Shown in pieces: positions 1 to 7,288 of a stretch of 64,000 nucleotides of DNA. Below the pieces are notes generated by a model that ran no database searches, was not told where the DNA came from, and saw only the letters and a program-made list of their open reading frames with translations. Source of the stretch: JBQTIQ01 sp052387955 (GTDB lineage: Bacteria > Actinomycetota > Acidimicrobiia > Acidimicrobiales > JACDCH01); contig JBQTIQ010000064.1 in NCBI GenBank assembly GCA_052387955.1, positions 1 to 64,000 of the forward strand, in the 5' to 3' direction. A program made the translations under genes and the position numbers. Position 1 is the first letter of the stretch; each line of letters opens with the position of its first letter.

Positions 1-121
1 TGGGAAGCCAAGCGCTCGAGGCGCCGGCAAACGAGGCGACCTTCCCCACCAGGCATCGTCCCCGCCCGCCAACGACGCCGTCAACCGACGAACCGCTTGA
101 CAACCAATCCCGCAAAGGAGA

Positions 122-913
122 TCAGCCCACGGTGCTGACGGTGAAGCCGGCGGGGGCCGTCAGCCAGAAGCCGGTGACCTGTCGGAACCGACCGTCGGCG
201 GTGACACGGCCGACGCTGCGCCCGGTGGCGATCACCGCGCCGTTGGCCTCGACTTCCCAGTCCCAGGTGGCCAAGTCACCGCAGAGGGCAGGAGCCCCGG
301 TCCGGCGTACGACCCCGGGCCGGAACTGGCGCACGGCGCCGGCCCAGGCCGCGACGTCGGAGATCCCGGCCAATGCCGCCATCGGCTCGTCGACGACGAC
401 GTCGGAGGTGACGACGGCGGCCAGGCCGTCGGCGCCCGATCCGGACCAGCAGGCATGCCAGGCATCGACGAGGGCCGCCAGCCCCGGGGCCAGGACGGCG
501 CCGGCGACCGCCGCTCGGAACAACCCCAGCTGATAGCGCCAGCCAGCGACGTGCTGATTGGCGGCGTCCTCGTCGGCCAACCGGTGCACCAACCGCACGG
601 TGGTCCCCTCCTCGGTAGCGGTGAGGGTCAGGAATACCGTCGAACCGTCGACCGGGACCGGCGTCGGGTCACGGTCGAATCCCCACGTGAACGAGATGGC
701 CTGGCCGGGGTCGACGGCTATGACGGTTCCCTCGGCGGTCTGGCCATTGGGGTAGGCGATGGCCATGGCCCCGCCCGGCCGGGCGTCGATCGTCGAACCC
801 GGGCCCCACCAGGCAGCCCAGCCGTCGTCGGTGGCCAGGAAGCGCCACACCACATCGGCCGGCGCCGGGACCCACACCTCGCGGACGACGGTCTGGGGAA
901 GGTCCTCGTTCAC
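122..913 (-). CDS. SRPBCC (AHSA1-like) domain protein
   Basis: A 263-residue protein. Residues 1-115 resemble the AHSA1/START-like SRPBCC fold: an N-terminal strand with VREVWVPAPADVVWRFLAT, then a WWGPGSTIDARPGG segment and a TFTWGF-type strand. The C-terminal half (about residues 120-263) looks like a second, SnoaL/NTF2-like alpha+beta domain, but I cannot name it. The GTG start at 913 overlaps the TGA of the upstream ArsR gene (GTGA), so the two are probably translationally coupled. ArsR plus SRPBCC pairs are common in actinobacteria; the SRPBCC partner usually binds a hydrophobic ligand. The ligand is unknown here. The same frame stays open up to 1249, but that extension is an Arg/Pro-rich shadow of the ArsR gene. 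Confidence 0.85.
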   Translation of the reverse strand: MNEDLPQTVVREVWVPAPADVVWRFLATDDGWAAWWGPGSTIDARPGGAMAIAYPNGQTAEGTVIAVDPGQAISFTWGFDRDPTPVPVDGSTVFLTLTATEEGTTVRLVHRLADEDAANQHVAGWRYQLGLFRAAVAGAVLAPGLAALVDAWHACWSGSGADGLAAVVTSDVVVDEPMAALAGISDVAAWAGAVRQFRPGVVRRTGAPALCGDLATWDWEVEANGAVIATGRSVGRVTADGRFRQVTGFWLTAPAGFTVSTVG

Positions 914-1239
914 CGCCGTGCCCTTGGAGTGGTGGCGTCCGAGGTCGTCGCGTCGGCGGCCATCGCCGAGAGGCGGTCGAGGCCGGCGCCCCACATTGCG
1001 TCGATGCCGGCCGCCAGTTGCCGAAGTCGCTCGGGCTCCGAGCGGTAGAACCGCTGGCGCCCGTCGGGGCGCACCGTGACGAGACCGGCCTCCCGTAGCC
1101 GAGCCAGGTGTTGGCTCACAGCCCCCATGGTCACCTCGGGCATGGTCTCGTGCAGCTCGGTGACGCTGCGCTCGGCGCCGGCGCACAGATGGAGGAGACG
1201 GCGCCGGCGGGGCTCGGCCAGGACCGTGAGGACGTCCAC
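910..1239 (-). CDS. ArsR-family transcriptional regulator
   Basis: A 109-residue winged-helix protein of the ArsR/SmtB fold, the usual family length. The DNA-binding region is visible as LAEPRRRRLLHLC (helix 1), then SVTELHETMPEVTMGAVSQHLARLREAGLVTVRPDGRQRFYR, in which MGAVSQHLARL is the recognition helix and the Gly-Arg-Gln-Arg-Phe-Tyr strand is the wing. No cysteine metal site of the CxCxxC type is seen, so it belongs with the non-metal ArsR regulators that pair with SRPBCC proteins. It starts with GTG at 1239 and ends inside the start of the SRPBCC gene. Autoregulation from the short region shared with the divergent PIG-L gene is likely but not shown. Confidence 0.88.
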   Translation of the reverse strand: MDVLTVLAEPRRRRLLHLCAGAERSVTELHETMPEVTMGAVSQHLARLREAGLVTVRPDGRQRFYRSEPERLRQLAAGIDAMWGAGLDRLSAMAADATTSDATTPRARR

Positions 1240-1249
1240 CCGTATACAT

Positions 1250-1263
1250 TAGCCTTCACTAAA
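1250..1263. promoter_or_regulatory. Candidate ArsR operator
   Basis: TTAG and CTAA half-sites are separated by 6 bp (ttagccttcactaa). They sit just upstream of the ArsR start codon, in the only AT-rich stretch of the 66-bp divergent gap. The position fits autorepression of the ArsR/SRPBCC pair. The symmetry is short, so this is a weak call. Confidence 0.3.
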
Positions 1264-1305
1264 GCATTTCCGGCAAGCTCCGCCGGAACGGATCAGACTG
1301 AGAGC

Positions 1306-2037
1306 GTGCAGACCAGTCACCTCGAGCCGATGCCGGATGAGTGGGAGCGGGCCTTGGCGGTTGTGGCCCACCCCGACGACCTCGAGTACGGGGCCTCGGG
1401 CGCCATCGCCGCCTGGGTCGACGCCGGCAAGTCCGTCGTCTACCTCCTTGTCACCCGAGGTGAGGCCGGCATCGACGGCATCGAACCGGAGCGTTGCGGT
1501 CCTCTCCGGGAACAGGAGCAGATCGCGGCGGCAGCGGCGGTCGGGGTGGACGTCGTCGAGTTCCTCGACCACGCCGACGGCCAGGTGGCGTACGGCACCG
1601 ACCTACGTCGAGACATCGCCGCCGCCATCCGACGGCACCGGCCCGAGCTGGTGGTGACGATCAACCACCACGACAACTGGGCCACCGGTGGTTGGAACAT
1701 GGCCGACCACCGTCACGTCGGCCGGGCCACCCTCGACGCCGTGCTCGACGCCGGCAACCGGTGGATCCACCCCGAACTGGCCGGCGCGGGGCTCGAGCCG
1801 TGGGGAGGCGTGCGCTGGGTGGCGGTGGCCGGGTCGCCGTCGGCGACCCATGCCGTCGAGATCGGCGCCACGCTCGACCGGGCGATCGCGTCGCTCGAAG
1901 CCCACGCCGAGTACCTCCACGGACTGGGCGACGCGGTCATGGCCGATGCCCGTCGGTTCCTCACGAAGTTGGCCGACGACAACGCGCCCCGTTTCGGCGG
2001 CCGACCGTCGACATCCTTCGAGCTGATCGGGCTCTGA
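1306..2037 (+). CDS. PIG-L/LmbE-family deacetylase
   Basis: A 243-residue zinc-dependent N-acetylglucosaminyl deacetylase-like protein. The family metal motif AHPDD lies near the N-terminus (VVAHPDDLEYGASG), and a downstream metal histidine lies in MADHRHVG. Substrates of this family include GlcNAc-inositol (mycothiol route), GlcNAc-PI and glycopeptide sugars. I cannot tell which applies, and no mycothiol genes are adjacent. The start could be GTG 1306 (a GGAACGGA stretch lies upstream) or ATG 1330; the open frame reaches further upstream but crosses the divergent ArsR gene. It is divergent from the ArsR operon. Confidence 0.85.
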   Translation: MQTSHLEPMPDEWERALAVVAHPDDLEYGASGAIAAWVDAGKSVVYLLVTRGEAGIDGIEPERCGPLREQEQIAAAAAVGVDVVEFLDHADGQVAYGTDLRRDIAAAIRRHRPELVVTINHHDNWATGGWNMADHRHVGRATLDAVLDAGNRWIHPELAGAGLEPWGGVRWVAVAGSPSATHAVEIGATLDRAIASLEAHAEYLHGLGDAVMADARRFLTKLADDNAPRFGGRPSTSFELIGL

Positions 2038-2106
2038 ACGAGCCCTAGCGCATGCTGGGTCGCGTCGACCTGGGCTGATGTCCCGGCGCCGCCCGTCCTC
2101 GGACGC

Positions 2107-2298
2107 TCAGGCGGCTACGCCGTGGCCGGCCGAAACCACCGGGGCCGGGGGAGCGGCGCTCTCGACCGGCGCCGCGGAGGCAACCATGTCGCCTGCCCGC
2201 CGTAGGCCGGTGGCGAACGCCACGCTGCCTTCGGGCTCCATCCGGTCGAGGTAAACCGGCACCCGGTCGTCGTGTTGGTGCCGCTGAAGCCTGCTCAT
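2107..2298 (-). CDS. Small hypothetical protein (63 aa)
   Basis: An open frame of 63 codons whose ATG at 2298 is preceded by a good Shine-Dalgarno (GAAGGAG, 6 nt before the ATG). The N-terminal half is charged (MSRLQRHQHDDRVPVYLDRM); the C-terminal half is Ala/Pro/Val-rich and looks disordered. No signal peptide, membrane segment or known motif is seen. It lies alone between the convergent PIG-L gene and the beta-lactamase-fold lipoprotein gene. The ribosome-binding site is the main support. Confidence 0.45.
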   Translation of the reverse strand: MSRLQRHQHDDRVPVYLDRMEPEGSVAFATGLRRAGDMVASAAPVESAAPPAPVVSAGHGVAA

Positions 2299-2567
2299 GG
2301 TCGCTCCTTCGCCTACAGGTCCAGGATCGGCCCTCCCGGCACCACTGCCAAGGCACACGGCGAACCCGACGCCAAGGTGCAACACAGCCGCGGACGAACC
2401 GTCGCATTACTCGGCGTTCGCCGGCCACACCGGCCGAGCCGGGACCCACCTCCGCTGGCGCGCTCCGGTACTCGCATCGTGCGACCGATGGCACGGCGCC
2501 GGCGACGGGTCGAGCGGCCCGGTAGAGACGTCCGCGGCGCCCTCTTCGAGACCTCGCCGTGCGACGC
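2299..2567. other. Intergenic stretch with a degenerate family-1 repeat
   Basis: About 270 bp without a convincing gene. It contains a degraded copy of the dispersed two-hairpin element (2413-2477). The open frames here are GC-rich shadows. Confidence 0.5.
2413..2477 (+). repeat. Dispersed element family 1, degenerate copy
   Basis: By eye it aligns with the copies at 9.4, 28.6, 29.4-29.6 and 31.4-31.6 kb. It shares the GGCGTTC..CCGGCCAC start, a CGGCC/GGCCG-type inverted repeat, the CCGCTGGCGCGCTCC core and the CTCGCAT end, with scattered substitutions. This is the most diverged recognisable copy. Confidence 0.5.
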
Positions 2568-3590
2568 CTACGCCGTGGCCGCGTAGACCGCCCGGGCGAG
2601 GTCGGCCAGGGCGCCGAAAGCGACCGCTTCGGCCGGGCCGGGCCGATCGGCGTCGCAGCACGGCGGCGCCCACGGCCCGCTGAGGGCGACCAACAACACG
2701 TCGCCCGTGGGGGTCGAGAAGATCCCGGCGTCGTGGGCCCATCCGACGCGGTCGCCGGTCTTGTGGGCGAGCGGAGTGCCCGCGGGCAGACCGAGCGGGA
2801 ACCGGTCCCGCACCGCCTGTTCGGCCAACAACCCGTAGAGTTCGGCGCTGGCCGCCTCGCCGCCGGGACCGAACAAGGAGCCGTCGCGGGCGGTCCGCAG
2901 GAACAGGGCCACGTCGGCCGCAGTGGTCCGCTGAGGACTGGCCAGCGACGTCGACGAGAAGCCGAACGCGTGCAGCCCGGCATCCTGGTCACCCCGGCCG
3001 ACCATGCCGAGACCGGCGACGCCGCAGGCGTTGTCGGACAGGACGACCATGTCGCGGATGCAGGCTCCGACCGTGCGGCCCTCTTCCTCGCCCATCGGTT
3101 CCGTCCGGGCCAGCTCGCCGGCGTGGACCCGCCGCAGGAGCTCGCGGGCGACGAAGAGCTTGTACAGGCTGGCGCTCAGGACCTGACGGTCGGCCAGATG
3201 GTAGGCGCCCGTGCCGGCGACGAGGTCGACCGCGACCACGCTGAACGGCACCGCCTGGGCCGCCACGAAATCCTGCACCGCCCGCTCCAGCGGCCCGCCA
3301 CTCGGCGCGCTCGCCGCTACATCGGCGCCGGGGTCGGCCGCGGGCTCGTCCGGTGCGGTGGCTGTCGGCGCCGGCACGAGGGGCCCCGCCCCTCCGGCGA
3401 CGCTCGGCGGTGGCGCCGAGAACGGCGCCGCAGGGCCCGGACCGTCCGGCCCGGGCCCGCTCGACGCCGCTCCTGGCCCTGCTGGGGCCCGATCGCCGCC
3501 ATCGCCACAGCTCGCCACGAGGAGCGACAGCGGGATCATGGCGGCAACGGCGAGTGCCACGCGAGCGATCGGAGACGGCCCAACCACCAT
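2568..3590 (-). CDS. Class A beta-lactamase/PBP-fold serine hydrolase lipoprotein
   Basis: A 340-residue exported protein. A hydrophobic N-terminus ends in the lipobox LVAS-C28, so it is probably a lipoprotein. A Pro/Ala/Gly-rich linker of about 70 residues follows. The catalytic domain (about 100-335) has the three penicillin-recognising motifs: S141-L-Y-K144 (SxxK), S185-D-N187 (SDN) and H276-K277-T-G (KTG). It ends the region on the minus strand, divergent from the sigma factor gene. The class A omega-loop Glu-x-x-Leu-Asn is not recognisable between SDN and the RTTAADVA segment. It may therefore be acylated by beta-lactams without efficient hydrolysis, or act on peptidoglycan peptides. Activity cannot be judged from sequence alone. 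Confidence 0.85.
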   Translation of the reverse strand: MVVGPSPIARVALAVAAMIPLSLLVASCGDGGDRAPAGPGAASSGPGPDGPGPAAPFSAPPPSVAGGAGPLVPAPTATAPDEPAADPGADVAASAPSGGPLERAVQDFVAAQAVPFSVVAVDLVAGTGAYHLADRQVLSASLYKLFVARELLRRVHAGELARTEPMGEEEGRTVGACIRDMVVLSDNACGVAGLGMVGRGDQDAGLHAFGFSSTSLASPQRTTAADVALFLRTARDGSLFGPGGEAASAELYGLLAEQAVRDRFPLGLPAGTPLAHKTGDRVGWAHDAGIFSTPTGDVLLVALSGPWAPPCCDADRPGPAEAVAFGALADLARAVYAATA

Positions 3591-3653
3591 GACACCGTAG
3601 AGATCGCCGGTACCGAGGAGGGGGACAGGTGACGTGCGGCGGCGTCGATGGTC

Positions 3654-3678
3654 GTGTGAGCATGCTCAGAGCGGGTAT
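3654..3678 (+). promoter_or_regulatory. Candidate SigB/SigF-type promoter
   Basis: GTGT at 3654-3657, a 15-bp spacer, then GGGTAT at 3673-3678. This is close to the GTTT-N15-GGGTA(T/A) pattern used by SigF/SigB-family sigma factors. It lies 50 bp upstream of a gene for just such a sigma factor, so positive autoregulation is a reasonable inference. The spacer contains the perfect palindrome GAGCATGCTC. Confidence 0.4.
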
Positions 3679-3728
3679 CAAGGTCCGACGGCTAGTGCCA
3701 GGCCCGCGACACGGACACGGCGAGGGCG

Positions 3729-4541
3729 ATGGAAGACGAGGAACTACAGAAACGGTTCGAGGAGTACCGGCGCACCGGGGAGCGCGTCGTCCGCAACGAC
3801 CTGGTCGAGGAGTACCGCTGGGTGGCAGCCCACTGCGCCCGCCGCTTCTCCCACCGCAGCGAGCCGATGGACGACCTGCTGCAGGTCGCCATGCTCGGTG
3901 TCCTCAAGGCCGTGGACCGCTTCGACCCCGGCTACGGCGTGCGTTTCCCCACGTTCGCCATCCCGACGGTGATGGGCGAGCTCCGCCGTCACTTCCGGGA
4001 CAAGACGTGGTCCGTGCACGTCCCCCGGCGGATGAAGGATGCCTACCTCGACGTATCGGCGGCTTCCGAGCAGCTCGGCCACGACCTCGGCCGGCCCCCG
4101 AGCACCGCGGAGCTGGCCGACTACCTGGACACTTCCCCCGATGAGGTCCGCGAGGCGGTCGAGATCGGCGCCGCCTACCGGGCCGGGCCGCTGGCCCTGC
4201 CCACGGACGGTCGCGACGACAACCGCACCGAGCGCGACGTTGCCGCCATCGGCGACAGCGACCACGACCTCACCTTGACCGACGTGCGGGTCAGTGTCCG
4301 CGAGGCCGTGGCCCAACTCCCTGACCGGGAGCGCAGCGTGGTCTATCTCCGGTTCTACGAGGGGCTCACGCAGTCCGAGATCGCCGAGCGGGTGGGGTGC
4401 AGCCAGGTGCACGTGTCGCGGGTGCTGCGGGCGACGCTCGAACGCCTCGGTGACGGTCTCGGCGAAGCGGGCGAGCGTCGGCCGTGCCGGGCACCACGCA
4501 GCCGCCCGGTCAGGCTGCCGGCGTCGGCGCCCCGCGCCTGA
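3729..4541 (+). CDS. SigB/SigF/SigG-family RNA polymerase sigma factor
   Basis: A 270-residue group 3 sigma factor. Region 2 is clear (YRWVAAHCARRFSHRSEPMDDLLQVAMLGVLKAVDRFDP, then FPTFAIPTVMGELRRHFRDKTW). Region 3 follows (VPRRMKDAY...ASEQLGHDLGRPPSTAELADYL). Region 4 has PDRERSVVYLRFYEGLTQSEIA and the helix-turn-helix GCSQVHVSRVLRATLERL. This architecture matches the stress and sporulation SigB/F/G class. No anti-sigma (RsbW) or anti-anti-sigma gene is adjacent, which is unusual for the family. An Arg/Pro-rich tail of about 30 residues follows region 4. The ATG at 3729 has a GAGGGCG stretch just upstream. Confidence 0.92.
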   Translation: MEDEELQKRFEEYRRTGERVVRNDLVEEYRWVAAHCARRFSHRSEPMDDLLQVAMLGVLKAVDRFDPGYGVRFPTFAIPTVMGELRRHFRDKTWSVHVPRRMKDAYLDVSAASEQLGHDLGRPPSTAELADYLDTSPDEVREAVEIGAAYRAGPLALPTDGRDDNRTERDVAAIGDSDHDLTLTDVRVSVREAVAQLPDRERSVVYLRFYEGLTQSEIAERVGCSQVHVSRVLRATLERLGDGLGEAGERRPCRAPRSRPVRLPASAPRA

Positions 4542-4548
4542 CGCCCCT

Positions 4549-5223
4549 TCAGGGCACCTCCACCGATTCGACACCGGCGAGAGCGGCGATGCGTTCGGCC
4601 GCCTTCCCGAGCTCCTTGTCCGTACCCCGGACCACGACCCGGACCTCGACGCCGGTGTCGTTGACCGAGACCGAGCGCAGGTCGAGGGCGTCGTCGGCGG
4701 CGACGACCTCGAGGAGGGCTCCGAGACGGTCGGTCCCGCCCAGCTCGACCCGCAACTGCGTGCGGCCCCGGGCCCGCTTGCGGATCACCGCTCGTACCGG
4801 GCGCAGGGCCACCAACGACGCGAACAGCAGGGCCGCGGCCACCGCCGCGATCCCGACGTTGCCGACCCCGACGGCCAGCCCGATGGCGGCTACCACCCAC
4901 AGGCTGGCGGCGGTGGTGAGGTTGTGGACGTTGCCGCCCTGGCGGAAGATCACACCGGCGCCGAGGAAGCCGATCCCGACCACGACCTGTGACGCCACCC
5001 GGGTGACGTCCACCTGGATGTTGGTGAGGTCCCGGCGGGCGACGAACTCGTCGAAGCCGACGGTCGACACCACGCCGAAGAGGGCGGCGCCGAGGCAGAC
5101 GCTGATGTGGGTCCGGAGGCCGGCGGGCTGGTCGGTCGCCTCCCGCTCGATGCCGATCAGCGCCCCCAGCAGCACCGCCGCCACCAGGCGCCAGGCGGTG
5201 CCGTGCAGTTCGTATTCGATCAC
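4549..5223 (-). CDS. MgtC/SapB-family membrane protein
   Basis: A 224-residue protein with an MgtC-like N-terminal membrane domain, including the family signature LGALIGIEREATDQPAGLRTH and VVVGIGFLGAGVIFR, and four or five transmembrane helices to about residue 145. A C-terminal soluble ACT-like domain follows (about 150-224, RTQLRVELGG...VEVRVVVRGTD). MgtC proteins are linked to low-Mg2+ growth and to modulation of ATP synthase or phosphate uptake; which applies here is unknown. It converges on the sigma factor gene with a 7-bp gap. The start is GTG 5223. Confidence 0.9.
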   Translation of the reverse strand: MIEYELHGTAWRLVAAVLLGALIGIEREATDQPAGLRTHISVCLGAALFGVVSTVGFDEFVARRDLTNIQVDVTRVASQVVVGIGFLGAGVIFRQGGNVHNLTTAASLWVVAAIGLAVGVGNVGIAAVAAALLFASLVALRPVRAVIRKRARGRTQLRVELGGTDRLGALLEVVAADDALDLRSVSVNDTGVEVRVVVRGTDKELGKAAERIAALAGVESVEVP

Positions 5224-5388
5224 CCAGCACCGCTACCCGTAGCCGGCGTCCGGGCAACCGCCTGATGTCCATGCCGACGGGTTGCGCCCATGGCGCCGGG
5301 CGAAGGCCCTCACGCCGTCACCGGGAGCGCTCCTGCCGCCCACGCCAGGTCGGCCACTTGGGTATTCCCGTCTGCTAGACCGGGACCG

Positions 5389-5859
5389 ATGCGCGCCGTC
5401 GTGTTGTTCGCGAGCCTCGTCGGGCGCACGGAGGCGTTGGCCGAACGCATCGGCGGCGCGCTCGAGGCCGCCGGTGTCGACGTCTCGGTCTACCCCATCG
5501 CTGATTTCGATTTCCGGGCCCTCGCCGACGCCGACGTCGTCTTCCTGGGAACCTGGACGGACGGCTTCGTGTTCTTCGCCCAACGTCCGGGCGGGGCCCG
5601 ACGGATCTGGAAGCTCCCGGAGCTGACCCAGACGCCGGTGGCCCTGTTCTGCACCTACACCACCAAGCCAGGCAAGGTCCTCGCCAAGCTCGCCCGCATC
5701 ATGGCGACGAAGGGCTCCAAGGTGGTCACGACCATGTCCTTCAACCGTCGGCGGGTCCACCTCGGGGTCCCGGAGTTCGTGAAGGCAACCCTCGACGCCG
5801 TGCCTCGGCCGCCGCCGGACCACGTCCCGCCGGCGATCGCCGCCGCCGATAGCGAGTAG
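5389..5859 (+). CDS. Flavodoxin-like protein
   Basis: A 156-residue flavodoxin-fold protein. The N-terminal strand and loop MRAVVLFASLVGRTEALAER stand where FMN-phosphate-binding flavodoxin loops occur. VVFLGTWTDGFVFFAQRP resembles the second FMN loop. It probably binds FMN and transfers electrons. I chose ATG 5389 because it is the first residue of the fold; the longer frame from 5290 is unlikely. It stands between two minus-strand genes without an obvious partner. Confidence 0.75.
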   Translation: MRAVVLFASLVGRTEALAERIGGALEAAGVDVSVYPIADFDFRALADADVVFLGTWTDGFVFFAQRPGGARRIWKLPELTQTPVALFCTYTTKPGKVLAKLARIMATKGSKVVTTMSFNRRRVHLGVPEFVKATLDAVPRPPPDHVPPAIAAADSE

Positions 5860-5878
5860 GGCTCGGCACCCGCCCCGG

Positions 5879-7288
5879 TCAGCGGGCAGGCCCGCAGTCC
5901 CGCTGCACCCGGTAGAGGCGGTAGCGGTCCTCGCCGTCGTTGGCCAGGCGCTCGATCCGCACCCCGGACCGGCAACCGGGTACCGAGGCGCTCATGGCGT
6001 CGAGCAGCGCCCGCTCGTTGGTGCCGAACCTCTGGTACCGGTCCTCGGACACCACGAAGTCGACCGCGCGCCCGGTCAGGAAACGGGCGTAGGCCTGTTC
6101 GTCGCGAAAGCCGCGCCGGTGCATGCTCTCGGGGAAGAACTCCGAATCGAGCCGTCCGCCGGCCCGGACCACGGCGTAGGGGCCGTACTTGCCGTCGGCG
6201 GCGCTGAGCACCCGGTAGGTGGCTCCCGGCACGAAGGCGGCCGATTCGGGGATCGCCGCCATCGCCGGGTCGGGCCGCCGCCCCAAGGCCCCCCAGCCCA
6301 CGCCCATGCTCGAGATCGGGACGGCCACGGCCTGCCCGAGGACGAGGACCAGGGCGACGACGGCCGGCGCCCGCACCGACATCCCCCGCCGCTGGAGGGC
6401 CACCAGCCCGAAGGGCACCATGAGCACGAGCGTCCGCAGCCCGACGGTGCTGAACTCGATCCACAGGCTTTCCAGCAGCGGCACCTGGGACGTCACCGGC
6501 GAGGCCAGCACCAGCCACGCCGCCGGCAGGGCCGCCACCATCGACACCAGCCACGACCGGACCAGCCGGCCTCGGTCGGACTCGAACGGCAACCGGCTCA
6601 GCACCACCAAGGCGGTGAGCGGACCGAGGACGGCCACATGGGTGAACTGGGCCAGGCCGGCCAGCACGACGGCCCACCGGTGGCGGCCCCCCCGCCAGCA
6701 CCCGATGGCGGCGTAGAGCATGGCCGCCCCCCACACGAAGGGGAGCTGGCCCAGCATGAGGCCCTCCACGAGCGCCGGGTTGACCAGCACCGCGACCGCC
6801 CACCAACCCCGGCGGAGTTCGGGCAGGGCCCAGAAGATGGCCGCCACCAGCCCCACGAAGCCGGCGCCGAGGCACAGCGTCACGGCGTACTCCCCGAGCA
6901 GGGGCCACAGCGCGACGGCCACCATCCAGGGGACGAAGGCATAGGGAAAGGCCAATGCGTCGCCGCTGGCCAGTACCGGCATCCGATAGGGGAGCCCGTC
7001 GCCACCCCAGAGCGAGTCGGCCACGAACCACACGTGCACGTAGTTGGACAGCGTGTCGGTCGAGATCACCTCGCGGTGGCGCATCAGCAGGACCAACAGC
7101 ACTGCCCAGACGGCCACGACGACCCGCACCGCCCATCGGCCGCTGGGGTCGGTGGCATCGGCCTGGGGGCCGGCCGCCGGCCCGGCCGGGGTCGACGACA
7201 GCAGCGTCGCCGACGGGTGCCTCCGGGCACGCCGGCGTGGCCCGCTACCGTCCCCGCCCGATGCCGGTCCTGCCTCGGCTGCGGTCAC
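5879..7288 (-). CDS. Polytopic membrane protein, GT-C-like
   Basis: About 469 residues with about ten hydrophobic segments between residues 50 and 340, then a soluble C-terminal domain of about 120 residues (VPGATYRVLSAADGKYGPYAVVRAGG onward). The layout resembles GT-C/mannosyltransferase-like membrane proteins of actinobacteria. An acidic loop after the first membrane segment (HREVISTDTLSNY) could be the catalytic Asp loop. No motif is decisive. The start is uncertain: GTG 7288 overlaps the divergent deacetylase gene by 28 bp, and GTG 7129 would remove an Arg-rich cytoplasmic tail. Confidence 0.7.
   Translation of the reverse strand: MTAAEAGPASGGDGSGPRRRARRHPSATLLSSTPAGPAAGPQADATDPSGRWAVRVVVAVWAVLLVLLMRHREVISTDTLSNYVHVWFVADSLWGGDGLPYRMPVLASGDALAFPYAFVPWMVAVALWPLLGEYAVTLCLGAGFVGLVAAIFWALPELRRGWWAVAVLVNPALVEGLMLGQLPFVWGAAMLYAAIGCWRGGRHRWAVVLAGLAQFTHVAVLGPLTALVVLSRLPFESDRGRLVRSWLVSMVAALPAAWLVLASPVTSQVPLLESLWIEFSTVGLRTLVLMVPFGLVALQRRGMSVRAPAVVALVLVLGQAVAVPISSMGVGWGALGRRPDPAMAAIPESAAFVPGATYRVLSAADGKYGPYAVVRAGGRLDSEFFPESMHRRGFRDEQAYARFLTGRAVDFVVSEDRYQRFGTNERALLDAMSASVPGCRSGVRIERLANDGEDRYRLYRVQRDCGPAR

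Noticed and set aside
1..121. Left edge of the window
   Set aside because: I see no gene, RNA or repeat in these bases; the nearest feature is the stop of the SRPBCC gene.
2407..2742. Minus-strand 111-codon frame upstream of the small protein gene
   Set aside because: It overlaps the 3' part of the beta-lactamase-fold gene in another frame and the degenerate repeat; no ribosome-binding site or motif.
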